Shown: one piece after another, positions 20,718 to 32,213 of the stretch | How the letters are laid out: every line of letters starts with the position of its first letter | How positions within the stretch are numbered: the stretch's first letter is position 1 | From: Actinokineospora enzanensis DSM 44649 | GTDB lineage: Bacteria > Actinomycetota > Actinomycetes > Mycobacteriales > Pseudonocardiaceae | Direction of reading: 5' to 3' | Assembly: GCF_000374445.1 (NCBI RefSeq) | Contig: NZ_KB894438.1 | Location: 1 to 64,000, forward strand | Length of the DNA: 64,000 nucleotides | Translations under genes and position numbers: made by a program | Notes under the pieces: generated by a model | Told to the model about the DNA's origin: nothing | What the model saw: the letters and a program-made list of their open reading frames with translations, nothing else | Databases searched by the model: none

Positions 20718-20761
20718 CCGACGGCCGGGGTGCCTCCCCGGAGAGGACGCCCGGCCGTCGG
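20718..20761 (-). terminator. Terminator of the peroxidase gene
   Basis: Perfect 12-bp stem (CCGACGGCCGGG at 20718-20729 and CCCGGCCGTCGG at 20750-20761) just past the peroxidase stop on the minus strand. No T-tract is visible. Confidence 0.7.
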
Positions 20762-20768
20762 TGAGCGG

Positions 20769-22415
20769 TCAGTCGCCCAGGGGGTTGAGCAGGTCCAGCT
20801 TGCCCTCGAAGGCGAACAGCAGCAGGTCGGTCATCCGGAAGGTGTTCGCGTCCGGGCCAAGGGTGGGGCGCCAGGCCGGTTCGCGCACGATCGAGGTGCG
20901 GGAGCCCTCCATCGCGCGGTGGAACACCTCGGCGGTGATGCGGCCGCCGACGGCGCCGAGCCTGCCGCCGCCCAGCTCCGCCTCGCGCAGGATGTAGAAC
21001 CACAGCGGCGTGTTCGCGGCCACCTCGTCGCGCTGGGCGTCGGCGAGGCCGGACAGGTTCGCCCCGCCCGCCCCGTCGAGCACCTGGTCCCTGGTGAGCG
21101 GCGCGGCGCCGAACTTGGCCGCCAGCTGTTGGCCGGTGGCCAGCCGCATCATGCTCGCCCTGGTCAGGTTGCGGAACGCGAGGTTGCGCTGCACCGGCGG
21201 GAACGTGCTGCCCCGACCGGCGAACGTGCCCGCAGGCAGCTGGGCGAGCGGGTCGACCAGCAGCGAGTCGATCCGCTTGGCCCGGTTGGGGTGCCCCTCC
21301 GGCGCCACCAGGTCGCCGCGGCCCGCCTCGGTGAAGTCGTAGAGCCTGCGGAAGTCCACGATCCAGTTCGTGGGCAGCCGCAGCAGACCCGGCGAGTTGG
21401 GGTCGTCGAGCTGCTCGACCGTGGAGCCGGGCTGGAAGTTGCCCGCCACCCCGGTGAAGGTGAACAGCTGCAGCAGACTGGCGATCCCCAGCGGCGAGGC
21501 GCTGTTGAACACCCGGTTCCACTGGTAATGGTCGCGCACCATGCTGTGGCCCAGCCGGTAGCTGGCCACCGCGAACTCGATCGGCATGGTCGGCCGCAGC
21601 ACCTGGCCGCCGTGCGCGTGCGGCTCGAAGAACCGCCTGCCGTTGGTGAACACGTCGGTGACGATCGTGGGGTCGACGATCCGCGGCAGGAAGTCGGTGC
21701 GCAGCAGCCACTGGTAGTGCCGCACCACGGTGTCGCGGGCCGCATCGAACAGCCTGCGCTCGTGGATGCCGGTGAGCGCGAGCTGGTCGACCACCCGGTT
21801 GTGGAAGCGCAGGAACGCCCCGTGCGTCTGCGCCACGGCGAGGTTCTCGTCGTTGCGCGGGTCCGGGACCAGCGGCGAGCGCTGGTCGGCGAGCGTGCCG
21901 GTGCCGCCCTTGCGGGCCAGGTCGAACCCGGCCAGGTCGACGTTGGTGCGGTCGTCCGGGACCGGTACGCCCGCGGTGCTGCCGACCTTGAGCTTGACCC
22001 GGTCGTCGGCGTAGAACACGCGGTCGTCGCGGTCGAGCGGGCCGCGGCCGTAGAGCGAGTCCAGGTCGAGCGCGGGCGAGCGGCCCTGCAGCAGGTCGTC
22101 GATGTTGACATCGGTGCCCAGCTGCGTCTGGGTGCGGTCCATGGTCAGGTCGTGGTCGACGAACTGGCCCAGGTAGGTGAACCCGGCGGGCAGGTCGCCG
22201 TCGGGCTGCGCGGCGGACTGGTCGGTGATCGCGCCCGCCAGCGCGATCCGCAGCTCCTCGTCGACGCGCGGGCCCTTGGGGCCCAGCCGGGAGAAGCGGA
22301 AGCGGCGCAGCTCCTCGGTGGTGGACGGCTCCCGGGTGATCGGCTCGCCGTCGGCGTCGGCCTCAAGCACCCCCTCGCCAACGACGAAGAAGCTGTTCCG
22401 GGCATGGCTCTGCAT
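20769..22415 (-). CDS. Animal-type haem peroxidase family protein
   Basis: A 548-residue member of the peroxidase-cyclooxygenase superfamily. The distal His lies in YLGQFVDHDLT (His near 88) and the proximal His in SYRLGHSMVRDHY (near 290), with the catalytic Arg region VRHYQWLLRTDFLPRI before it. PDPRNDENLAVAQTHGAFLRFHN is the usual block between them. No signal peptide or membrane anchor is seen, so it is probably cytoplasmic or non-classically exported. Expected chemistry is H2O2-dependent oxidation of halides or small organics. Bacterial members are mostly uncharacterised. It stands alone between a terminator and a 190-base gap to the NUDIX gene. Confidence 0.9.
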   Translation of the reverse strand: MQSHARNSFFVVGEGVLEADADGEPITREPSTTEELRRFRFSRLGPKGPRVDEELRIALAGAITDQSAAQPDGDLPAGFTYLGQFVDHDLTMDRTQTQLGTDVNIDDLLQGRSPALDLDSLYGRGPLDRDDRVFYADDRVKLKVGSTAGVPVPDDRTNVDLAGFDLARKGGTGTLADQRSPLVPDPRNDENLAVAQTHGAFLRFHNRVVDQLALTGIHERRLFDAARDTVVRHYQWLLRTDFLPRIVDPTIVTDVFTNGRRFFEPHAHGGQVLRPTMPIEFAVASYRLGHSMVRDHYQWNRVFNSASPLGIASLLQLFTFTGVAGNFQPGSTVEQLDDPNSPGLLRLPTNWIVDFRRLYDFTEAGRGDLVAPEGHPNRAKRIDSLLVDPLAQLPAGTFAGRGSTFPPVQRNLAFRNLTRASMMRLATGQQLAAKFGAAPLTRDQVLDGAGGANLSGLADAQRDEVAANTPLWFYILREAELGGGRLGAVGGRITAEVFHRAMEGSRTSIVREPAWRPTLGPDANTFRMTDLLLFAFEGKLDLLNPLGD

Positions 22416-22606
22416 GGCTGAACCCCCACAATCCGTTTCCGCACATCGAATGACGCGGAAGGACCGTGTGCGCGCACCGTACCGAGTTCCCTCCCCAGAG
22501 AACCGGTGCCCCCCAACGATTCCTCCCCGCGACCGAGGCTACCGGAACCGGGCGCGCGGGGTCGGCGGAATTTGCCGCATGGCGAATTCCCGCGTTTTAT
22601 TAATAA

Positions 22607-23083
22607 TTACCGCCGTTCGGCGCGGCCATTCGGCGGGCGACGCGTGGCCAGGTCGAGCGCGAGGTCCACCAGGTCCGTGCGGTCCAGGGTGGACACCTCG
22701 GCCAGCTCGATCCACGCGGCCATGTCGGTGGAGCCGTTCTCCTCGAACCGCAGCTCGCCACCGTCGATCCGGCCCGCGTAGACGACGCGCACGCCGTGCC
22801 AGTCCGTAGCCGCGCCGTTACGCTGCAATGCCTTCCGCAGGCCACGGGCGGGGAATGTGCGGCGGATCGAATCGATGCCGAGCAACGAATCGATGTGGAC
22901 GGTGTAACCGGTCTCCTCGGTCACCTCGCGCATGGCGGCGTCCAACGGGTCCTCGCCGTGGTTGATACCGCCGCCGGGCAGTGTCCACTTCTTAGTACCG
23001 TCGCGCGCGACCCAGCGGGCGAGCAGCATCCGCTCCTCTTCCACACACACGACGTAGGCCGCGATCCTGGTGCTCTGTCTCAT
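22607..23083 (-). CDS. NUDIX hydrolase
   Basis: A 158-residue hydrolase of nucleoside diphosphates linked to a moiety X. The complete Nudix box is GGINHGEDPLDAAMREVTEE followed by TGY (residues about 38-60), matching GX5EX7REUXEEXGU. N-terminal RIAAYVVCVEEERMLLARWV forms the first strands. ATG at 23083 is chosen. The substrate cannot be assigned. It is divergent from rpe with 112 bases between the starts. Confidence 0.92.
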   Translation of the reverse strand: MRQSTRIAAYVVCVEEERMLLARWVARDGTKKWTLPGGGINHGEDPLDAAMREVTEETGYTVHIDSLLGIDSIRRTFPARGLRKALQRNGAATDWHGVRVVYAGRIDGGELRFEENGSTDMAAWIELAEVSTLDRTDLVDLALDLATRRPPNGRAERR

Positions 23084-23195
23084 GCCGCACTCGCGCGGTC
23101 CGGTAAAGCCATCACCCGACGAACCTAACCCACTCCGGTGCGTCATTCCGAGCACGTTTCGGCGTCTTCCTGCCCTTGTCCTAGGCTGGTGACCC

Positions 23196-23873
23196 GTGTC
23201 GACCCAGCCGATGATCGCGCCCAGCATCCTGTCCGCCGACTTCGCCCGGCTCGCCGACGAGCTCACCGCCGTCGCGGGCGCGGACTGGGTGCACGTGGAC
23301 GTGATGGACGCCCACTTCGTGCCCAACCTGACCCTGGGCCTGCCGGTGGTGCGGTCGCTGCTCAAGGCCACCGACATCCCGCTCGACTGCCACCTGATGA
23401 TCTCCGACCCGGACCGCTGGGCGGTCGGCTACGCGGAGGCGGGCGCGCACAACGTCACGGTGCACGTGGAGGCCGCCACCGACCCGGTCAAGATCGCCCG
23501 TGACCTGCGCGCCGCGGGTGCCAAGGCGGGGCTGTCGATCAAGCCGGGGACGCCGCTTGAGCCGTATGTCGAGGTGCTCAAGGAGTACGACACGCTGCTG
23601 GTGATGTCGGTGGAGCCGGGGTTCGGCGGGCAGGGCTTCATCGCCGAGGTGCTGGACAAGGTCCGCACGGCGCGGAACCTGGTCGACACCGGGCACCTGC
23701 GGCTGCTCGTGGAGATCGACGGCGGGATCAACGCCGACACGATCGACCAGGCGGCGGAGGCCGGTGTGGACTGCTTCGTCGCAGGCTCGGCGGTGTACGG
23801 GGCGGCGGATCCGGCCAGGGCGGTGGCCGCGCTGCGCGACCAGGCCCGCAACGCCAACCACCGCTTCGCCTGA
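23196..23873 (+). CDS. rpe: Ribulose-phosphate 3-epimerase
   Basis: Interconverts D-ribulose 5-phosphate and D-xylulose 5-phosphate in the pentose phosphate pathway. The 225-residue TIM barrel shows [13 protein letters not shown] (N-terminus), [13 protein letters not shown] (metal-binding His and Asp), [20 protein letters not shown] (phosphate loop), VEIDGGIN and VAGSAVYGA. Start is GTG. It precedes ribD by 141 bases. Product ribulose 5-phosphate is a riboflavin precursor, so clustering with rib genes is logical. Confidence 0.97.
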   Translation: MSTQPMIAPSILSADFARLADELTAVAGADWVHVDVMDAHFVPNLTLGLPVVRSLLKATDIPLDCHLMISDPDRWAVGYAEAGAHNVTVHVEAATDPVKIARDLRAAGAKAGLSIKPGTPLEPYVEVLKEYDTLLVMSVEPGFGGQGFIAEVLDKVRTARNLVDTGHLRLLVEIDGGINADTIDQAAEAGVDCFVAGSAVYGAADPARAVAALRDQARNANHRFA

Positions 23874-24014
23874 CCGAACCCGGACACTGTCCCGCGGTCC
23901 GGGCGGACGGTCGGCACACGTCCGATCATCACAGTCCATTGTGGAGTGTCGGGTTCCGGCCGGTGCGGCTCGCCCCGGCGCCGGACTGTCGGGTGGGGCT
24001 GCCAGACTGGGCGG

Positions 24015-25034
24015 GTGGAGGACAGCCTGGCCGCGGCGATGCGGTCCGCGGTGGCGTTGGCCGAAGGGGTTCGGGGCACCACCAGTCCCAATCCGCCGGT
24101 CGGGTGCGTCGTACTGGACGCCGACGGCGTGCTCGTCGGCCGTGGCGCCACCCAGCCGCCGGGCGGCCCGCACGCCGAGGTGATGGCGCTGGCCGACGCG
24201 GGCGAACGGGCGCGCGGCGGCACCGCCGTAGTCACGCTGGAACCCTGCGCGCACCACGGCCGCACCCCACCCTGCACCGACGCGCTGCGGGCGGCCGGGA
24301 TCGTCCGGGTCGTGCACGCGGTGTCCGATCCGAACCCGGTGGCCGCCGGGGGTGCCGAGGTGCTCGCCGGCGCGGGAATCGACGTCGCGAGCGGATTGCT
24401 GGCCGACGAGGTGGCGCGCGGGCCACTGCGCGCCTGGCTGCACCACGTCCGGTGTGACCGGCCACACGTGACCTGGAAGTACGCCGCCAGTCTGGACGGC
24501 CGGGTGGCCGCAGCCGACGGGACCAGTCGGTGGATCAGCTCCGCGAACTCCCGCGCGGAGGTGCACGAGCTGCGCGGAAAGGCCGACGCGATCGTGGTGG
24601 GGCGCGGTACCGTGCTCGCCGACGACCCGGCCCTGACCGCGCGCGCCGCGGACGGAACAGCGGCGGCCCGTCAACCGTTGCGGGTAGTCGTGGGACGCGG
24701 AGACCTGCCCGAGGGGGCGAGGGTGCTGGACGACAGCGCCGAGACGTTGCGGGTCCGGACGCACGACCCGGCCGAGGTGCTGGCCGTGCTGCGCGCCCGC
24801 GGCGTGGTCGACGTGCTGTTGGAAGGGGGCCCCACGCTCGCGGGCGCGTTCGCCGCGGCGGGGCTGGTCGACCGGGTGCTCGCCTACGTGGCGCCGACCC
24901 TCCTCGGGGCCGGTCCTGTGGCGTTGGGCGCATCCGGCGTGTCGACCATCACCGCGGCCCACCGGCTGGTGGTCGAGGGGGTCACCATGAGCGGACCGGA
25001 TGTGCGGATCTCCGCCGTCCCGGCGCGGAACTAG
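24015..25034 (+). CDS. ribD: Bifunctional deaminase/reductase RibD
   Basis: Catalyses deamination and side-chain reduction steps early in riboflavin synthesis. The N-terminal cytidine-deaminase-like domain (1-145) has zinc ligands HAEVMAL (His, Glu) and EPCAHHGRTPPC (two Cys), plus SPNPPVGCVV. The C-terminal NADPH-dependent reductase domain (about 150-339) has KYAASLDGRVA, SRWISS, VGRGTVLADDPALTAR and LLEGGPTLAGAF. GTG at 24015 gives 339 residues and the conserved start; ATG at 24039 is possible. A GGAGG site 14 bases after the stop serves ribE. No FMN riboswitch was found in the gap upstream. Confidence 0.95.
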   Translation: MEDSLAAAMRSAVALAEGVRGTTSPNPPVGCVVLDADGVLVGRGATQPPGGPHAEVMALADAGERARGGTAVVTLEPCAHHGRTPPCTDALRAAGIVRVVHAVSDPNPVAAGGAEVLAGAGIDVASGLLADEVARGPLRAWLHHVRCDRPHVTWKYAASLDGRVAAADGTSRWISSANSRAEVHELRGKADAIVVGRGTVLADDPALTARAADGTAAARQPLRVVVGRGDLPEGARVLDDSAETLRVRTHDPAEVLAVLRARGVVDVLLEGGPTLAGAFAAAGLVDRVLAYVAPTLLGAGPVALGASGVSTITAAHRLVVEGVTMSGPDVRISAVPARN

Positions 25035-25048
25035 GGAGGAAACCACCG

Positions 25049-25661
25049 GTGTTCACCGGGATCGTGGAAGAACGCGGCGAGGTCGTCGCGGTGCGTGATC
25101 TCGCCGACGCCGCGCGCGTCACCATCGCCGCGCCGCTGGTCACCAGCGACGCCGGGCACGGCGACTCGATCGCGGTCAACGGCGTCTGCCTGACCGTGGT
25201 CGAGCTGGCCGACGGCACCTTCACCGCCGACGTGATGCGCGAGACGCTGACCCGCTCCAGCCTGGCCGGGATCGCCGCAGGCGACCCGGTCAACCTCGAA
25301 CGCGCCGCCGCGGTGGGCGGCCGCCTCGGTGGGCACATCGTGCAGGGGCACGTGGACGGCACCGGGGTCGTGCTGTCCCGCGACCCCTCCGAGCACTGGG
25401 ACGTGGTCCGCTTCGGCCTGCCAGCCGAGCTGGCCAGGTACGTGGTGGAGAAGGGCTCGATCACCGTCGACGGGGTGTCGCTGACCGTCGTCGAAGTCGG
25501 CCGGGACTGGTTCACCGTCAGTCTCATCCCGGAGACGCTGCGCGCCACCACGCTGGGCGTGCGGCAGCCGGGGGAGAAGGTGAACCTGGAGGTGGACGTG
25601 GTCGCCAAGTACGTGGAGAAGCTGGTCGGACCGCACCTGGCGGCCGGGAAGGAGACCGCGG

Positions 25662-25669
<8 letters not shown>
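25049..25669 (+). CDS. ribE: Riboflavin synthase alpha chain
   Basis: Dismutates two 6,7-dimethyl-8-ribityllumazine molecules to riboflavin. It starts with the family hallmark FTGIVEE and has two internal lumazine-binding repeats: [20 protein letters not shown] with [12 protein letters not shown] in the first, [20 protein letters not shown] with [15 protein letters not shown] in the second. Length 206. GTG start at 25049 after GGGAGG. Its last eight bases overlap the start of ribBA, indicating translational coupling. Confidence 0.97.
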
Positions 25670-27912
<2,243 letters not shown>

Positions 27913-28138
27913 GTCCGTTTCGGAGGCTGATGCCTTCTGTTCGATGCGGCCGCCGGTATCGGGGCAGGCAGTGACGGTGCCAGGTCGGGGACCGTGCCGG
28001 GTGGGGATGAGGGGGCAGGCGGCGGGAGAGAGTGGATTCTGTGTATGGGCTGTGAGTGTCCGGTCTGCTTGAACCCGCTGGCAGGCGATCACGTAGCCCC
28101 CGGTGTATCCCTGAACTGATACCCGAGGAGGCAACGGC

Positions 28139-28666
28139 GTGACAGTGGAGCCCACCACCCAGTCCACCGCGCAATTCCCAGCCGAGCCAGGCCCGGCGGG
28201 ACGCAGCAGGCGGCAGGTCCTGTGCGGACTCATGGTCGCTTTGGTCGCCCCGGGCGTGCTCGCCGCGTGCGGGTCGTCCGACACCGACAAACCGGCCACG
28301 ACCACCACGACCGGCGGTTCGGGCAGTACCGGCGGTTCCGGTGCCACGACGGGGGGCTCGTCAGGTGGCACCAGCGGGGCGTTGAGCACGGTCTCGGCCA
28401 TCCCGGACGGCGGCGGCGTGCTCGTGGCGGGCCCGTCCGGCAACCAGATCCTGCTGGTCCGCTCGGGCAGCACGGTCACCGGCTTCGACCCGAGCTGCCC
28501 GCACCAGGGCGCCACGGTCGACCCGCCGAAGAGCGGCGTGATCACCTGCCCCCGGCACGGCAGCACCTTCAACGCGTCGACCGGGGCGCGCACCGGCGGC
28601 CCGGCCCAGACCGGCCTCAAGACGGTGAACGTCAAGGTCCAGGGCGACAACGTCGTGCTCGCCTGA
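28139..28666 (+). CDS. Rieske [2Fe-2S] lipoprotein
   Basis: A 175-residue Tat-type lipoprotein. The N-terminus carries a twin-arginine (SRRQVLCGL, residues about 23-31) and a lipobox LAAC (Cys 44). A Gly/Ser/Thr-rich spacer (45-80) leads to a Rieske domain with cluster ligands CPHQGA (Cys about 120, His 122) and CPRHGSTF (Cys about 137, His 140). This group of small ubiquinol-independent Rieske proteins is frequent in actinomycetes. Their electron partner is unknown. GTG start after GAGGAGG. The gene stands alone, with 225 bases upstream that contain no other recognisable gene. Confidence 0.9.
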   Translation: MTVEPTTQSTAQFPAEPGPAGRSRRQVLCGLMVALVAPGVLAACGSSDTDKPATTTTTGGSGSTGGSGATTGGSSGGTSGALSTVSAIPDGGGVLVAGPSGNQILLVRSGSTVTGFDPSCPHQGATVDPPKSGVITCPRHGSTFNASTGARTGGPAQTGLKTVNVKVQGDNVVLA

Positions 28667-28737
28667 GTCCTGCTCGCCTGAGTTGGCCCGGCCGAGCGGA
28701 CCCCGGTCCGACTGCGGCCGTTCGGGTTATGGATTCA

Positions 28738-28782
28738 CCGGATCGGTGGTGGTTGAGTCAAGGTCAACCGCCACCGATCCGG
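28738..28782. repeat. 19-bp inverted repeat abutting a ribosome-binding site
   Basis: Arms 28738-28756 and 28764-28782 pair with one G-U position and a 7-nt loop. The right arm ends inside the GGGAGG (28781-28786) that serves the SGNH gene at 28792. It could end Rieske transcription, or act as an operator or an mRNA hairpin limiting access to the ribosome-binding site. No T-tract follows. Confidence 0.7.
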
Positions 28783-28791
28783 GAGGCCGCC

Positions 28792-29826
28792 ATGCCGTCC
28801 AGGACGTCCCGACGCGTAGTGGGCCTGGCCCTCGGCGCGTTATCCGCCATCGCGCTCGCCCTCCCCGCCGCCGCGGCCCCCGCCGACGACCGGCCCACCG
28901 CCGTCGTCTCGCTCGGCGACAGCGCCATCTCCGGTGAGGGCGCGGGCGACTACGAACCCGGCACCCGCGGCGAGAACGGCGACTGGTGCCACCGGTCGGC
29001 CAACGCGCTCATCCACCGGACGCACGTCGCGCAGCGCACGATCAACCTCGCCTGTTCCGGCGCGGACGCATCCAACGTGTCCCTAGCCGACACCACCCAC
29101 TACACCGAGGGCTCGCAGGCCCGCAGGCTCATCGACGTCGCCCGCGCCAACCGGGTCACCGCCGTCGTGCTCCAGATCGGTGCCAACGACGACCCCCAGT
29201 TCGCGAACACCGTCCTGGACTGCATCAAACGCTGGTTCAACCCGTTCGGTTCCGGCTGCGCGAGCGACCTGCGCAGGCAGTGGCCGCAGCGGCTGACCGC
29301 GATGGCACCCAAGGTGGAGGCGGCGGTCGCCGACGTGCGCTCGGCCATGCGCCAGGCGGGGTACGCCGACGGGGACTACCGGTTCGTGATCACCTCCTAC
29401 GCCTCGCCGGTGACCGAGAAGATGGACCCGATCCAGCACGGTCCGCAGGGCTGTCCGCTGCGCCTGCCCGACGCCGCCTACGGCCGCACCGAGGCCGTGC
29501 CCCAGTTCGCCGACGCCTTCCGCGGCATCGCCGCCCGTGCCGGACTGTCCTACTTGGACTTCTCGCGCGCCACCGAGGGCCACGAGGCGTGCAGCGGCGG
29601 CGGGAGCACCGCGAGCGAGTGGCAGAACCGGGTCACCGTCGACCCGTACGCCTGGGTGTTCGGCGGGCTGGACGCGTTCGGCATCCACATGGCACAGCAG
29701 TCCTTCCACCCGAACGCCCGCGGCCACGCCCAGCTCGGCCGCTGCGTCACCGAGTTCCTGACCGGCTCGGCGACCTCCGCGCGCTGCCTGGTCGGCGCCG
29801 ACGGGAACCTGCACGCCGTGTCCTGA
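28792..29826 (+). CDS. Secreted SGNH/GDSL hydrolase
   Basis: A 344-residue exported lipase/esterase-type enzyme. A Sec signal peptide covers residues 1-29 (VVGLALGALSAIALALPAAA). Block I is VVSLGDSAISGEG (Ser nucleophile near 38), block III is IGANDDPQF, and block V is QSFHPNARGH (catalytic Asp replaced by Asn-x-His context; His near 309). Several Cys pairs suggest disulfides. The substrate is unknown. ATG follows GGGAGG directly behind a long inverted repeat. It is followed by uvrC after 95 bases. Confidence 0.88.
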   Translation: MPSRTSRRVVGLALGALSAIALALPAAAAPADDRPTAVVSLGDSAISGEGAGDYEPGTRGENGDWCHRSANALIHRTHVAQRTINLACSGADASNVSLADTTHYTEGSQARRLIDVARANRVTAVVLQIGANDDPQFANTVLDCIKRWFNPFGSGCASDLRRQWPQRLTAMAPKVEAAVADVRSAMRQAGYADGDYRFVITSYASPVTEKMDPIQHGPQGCPLRLPDAAYGRTEAVPQFADAFRGIAARAGLSYLDFSRATEGHEACSGGGSTASEWQNRVTVDPYAWVFGGLDAFGIHMAQQSFHPNARGHAQLGRCVTEFLTGSATSARCLVGADGNLHAVS

Positions 29827-29921
29827 GCTGATCTGTCCCGAGCCGTGCCGACGGCGCGGGTCCGGGGGGTGGCGGAGCCCGGTGGGCGGGGTTGTCGGTG
29901 GGCGGCCGTAGGGTTGTCCAC

Positions 29922-32213
29922 GTGGCCGACCCGTCCACCTACCGACCCTCTCCCGGCACCATCCCGGACGCGCCTGGCGTGTACAAGTTCCGCGATCCTG
30001 GTGGCCGGGTCATCTACGTCGGCAAGGCGAAGAGCCTGCGCTCCAGGCTGAACTCGTACTTCGCCGACATCTCCTCGCTGCACCCGCGCACCAGGCAGAT
30101 GGTGACCACCGCGGGCGGCGTCGAGTGGACCGTGGTGTCCACCGAGGTCGAGGCGCTGCAGCTGGAGTACAACTGGATCAAGGAGTTCGACCCGAGGTTC
30201 AACGTCCGCTACCGGGACGACAAGTCCTACCCGGTCCTCGCCGCCACCATGCACGAGGACTACCCGCGGCTGCACGTCTACCGCGGTCCGCGCCGGAAGG
30301 GCGTGCGCTACTTCGGCCCGTACGCGCACGCCTGGGCCATCCGCGAGACGCTCGACCTGCTGCTGCGCGTGTTCCCGGCGCGCACCTGCTCCAAGGGCGT
30401 GTTCCAGCGGCACGGCCAGATGGGCCGCCCCTGCCTGCTCGGCTACATCGGCAAGTGCTCGGCGCCGTGCGTCGGCCGGGTCAGCGCGGACGAGCACCTG
30501 GCCATCGTCGAGGACTTCTGCGACTTCCTCTCCGGCAAGACCGACGCCATGGTGCGTCGGTTGGAGAAGGAGATGGCCGCCGCCTCCGAGGACCTGGAGT
30601 TCGAGCGGGCCGCCCGGCTGCGCGACGACATCGGGGCACTGCGCCGGGCGATGGAGAAGCAGGCGGTGGTGCTCGGCGACGGCACCGATGCGGACGTCGT
30701 CGCCTTCGCCTTCGACGAGCTGGAAGCCGCCGTCCAGGTCTTCCACGTGCGCGGCGGGCGGGTTCGCGGCCAGCGCGGATGGGTGATCGACCGCATCGAG
30801 GACGGCACGGTCGAGGAAGGACAGAGCCCGGTGGCCGGGCTGGTCGACCGCTTCCTCAGCCAGTTCTACGGCGACCAGGCCACCTTCGACGCCGAGCCGG
30901 ACGGATCGACCGGGTCGGGCGGATCGGATGGTGGCACCGGCACGTCCGCGCCGGACGCGGAGACCTCGCCGGTGCCGCGCGAGGTGCTGGTGCCCGAGCT
31001 GCCCGACGACGCCGACGCGGTGGCCGTCTGGCTGGGCGGGCTGCGCGGCGGCAAGGTGGCGCTGCGGGTGCCCCAGCGCGGCGACAAGCGGGCGCTGATG
31101 GAGACCGTGGAGCGCAACGCCAAGGAGGCGTTCACCCAGCACAAGCTGCGCCGCGCGGGCGATCTCACGGCCCGCTCGGCCGCACTCCAGGAACTGCAGG
31201 ACGCGCTCGGGCTGGACACCGCGCCGCTGCGCATCGAGTGCGTCGACATCAGCCACAACCAGGGTGCCGACGTGGTCGCCTCATTGGTGGTGTTCGAGGA
31301 CGGGCTGGCGCGCAAGTCCGAGTACCGCCGGTTCGCGCTGCGCGAGGCCGCCACCGAGGGCGACGTGGCCTCGATCGCCGAGGTGGTGCGGCGCCGGTTC
31401 GCCAAGTACGCGGGGGAGTCCGGCGGCCAGGACCCCCGGCCGGGCATCGACCCGGACACCGGCAGGCCCAAGCGCTTCGCCTACCCGCCCAACCTGCTCG
31501 TGGTCGACGGCGCGGGCCCGCAGGCCAATGCCGCCGCGGACGTGCTGGCCGATCTCGGCGTCACCGACGTGGCCGTGGTCGGGCTGGCCAAGCGGCTGGA
31601 GGAGGTCTGGCTGCCCGCCGACCCGGACCCGGCGATCCTGCCGCGCACCAGCGAGGCGCTGTACCTGTTGCAGCGGGTGCGCGACGAGGCGCACCGGTTC
31701 GCCATCGCCTACCACCGGCAGAAGCGGTCCAAGAGCCTGATCACCTCGGTGCTCGACGACGTGCCCGGTCTCGGCCAGACCCGCAAGGCCGTGCTCATCA
31801 AGCACTTCGGCTCGCTGAAGCGGCTGCGCGCGGCGGGCGTCGAGGAAATCGCGACCGTGCCCGGCATCGGCCCGGCCACCGCGCGGGCCGTGCACGCCGC
31901 GCTGTCCGGGGCGGCCCAGGCACCCCGCGCGGCGGCCGGACCGGACGCCCCCGAGAATCCAGGCGACACCGACGACGCCACTCGGACCGACAGCACTACC
32001 GATAGCGCAGGCGAGGCGGACAGCGTCACGGAAACCGATAGCGCCACCGACATCGACAGCGCTGCCGGCAAAGACAACACGGACAGCACGGTCGATACCG
32101 ACACGACGCGCCTGCCGGGGCCGGGCAGTACGGACAACGCGGGCAGCGCGGACAACGCCGCCGCACCGGCAGGCACCGCAAGCACAGCGAACGCGGAGGA
32201 ACCGCAGCAGTGA
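29922..32213 (+). CDS. uvrC: Excinuclease ABC subunit C with acidic C-terminal tail
   Basis: UvrC makes both incisions in nucleotide-excision repair. The GIY-YIG nuclease covers about 12-100 ([20 protein letters not shown]), a Cys-containing [20 protein letters not shown] segment follows, then the UVR motif (about 205-245, [20 protein letters not shown]). The RNase H-like nuclease has [16 protein letters not shown]. Two helix-hairpin-helix motifs (about 605-660) are [19 protein letters not shown] and [16 protein letters not shown]. Two oddities: a Gly/Ser/Asp insert near 325-350, and about 100 extra residues (662-763) rich in Asp, Thr, Ser and Ala. GTG at 29922 gives 763 residues; about 620-690 is usual. 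The stop overlaps rapZ (GTGA). Confidence 0.96.
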   Translation: MADPSTYRPSPGTIPDAPGVYKFRDPGGRVIYVGKAKSLRSRLNSYFADISSLHPRTRQMVTTAGGVEWTVVSTEVEALQLEYNWIKEFDPRFNVRYRDDKSYPVLAATMHEDYPRLHVYRGPRRKGVRYFGPYAHAWAIRETLDLLLRVFPARTCSKGVFQRHGQMGRPCLLGYIGKCSAPCVGRVSADEHLAIVEDFCDFLSGKTDAMVRRLEKEMAAASEDLEFERAARLRDDIGALRRAMEKQAVVLGDGTDADVVAFAFDELEAAVQVFHVRGGRVRGQRGWVIDRIEDGTVEEGQSPVAGLVDRFLSQFYGDQATFDAEPDGSTGSGGSDGGTGTSAPDAETSPVPREVLVPELPDDADAVAVWLGGLRGGKVALRVPQRGDKRALMETVERNAKEAFTQHKLRRAGDLTARSAALQELQDALGLDTAPLRIECVDISHNQGADVVASLVVFEDGLARKSEYRRFALREAATEGDVASIAEVVRRRFAKYAGESGGQDPRPGIDPDTGRPKRFAYPPNLLVVDGAGPQANAAADVLADLGVTDVAVVGLAKRLEEVWLPADPDPAILPRTSEALYLLQRVRDEAHRFAIAYHRQKRSKSLITSVLDDVPGLGQTRKAVLIKHFGSLKRLRAAGVEEIATVPGIGPATARAVHAALSGAAQAPRAAAGPDAPENPGDTDDATRTDSTTDSAGEADSVTETDSATDIDSAAGKDNTDSTVDTDTTRLPGPGSTDNAGSADNAAAPAGTASTANAEEPQQ

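Noticed and set aside
23874-24014. Possible FMN riboswitch before ribD
   Set aside because: None of the conserved FMN-element blocks could be matched, and the gap is short.
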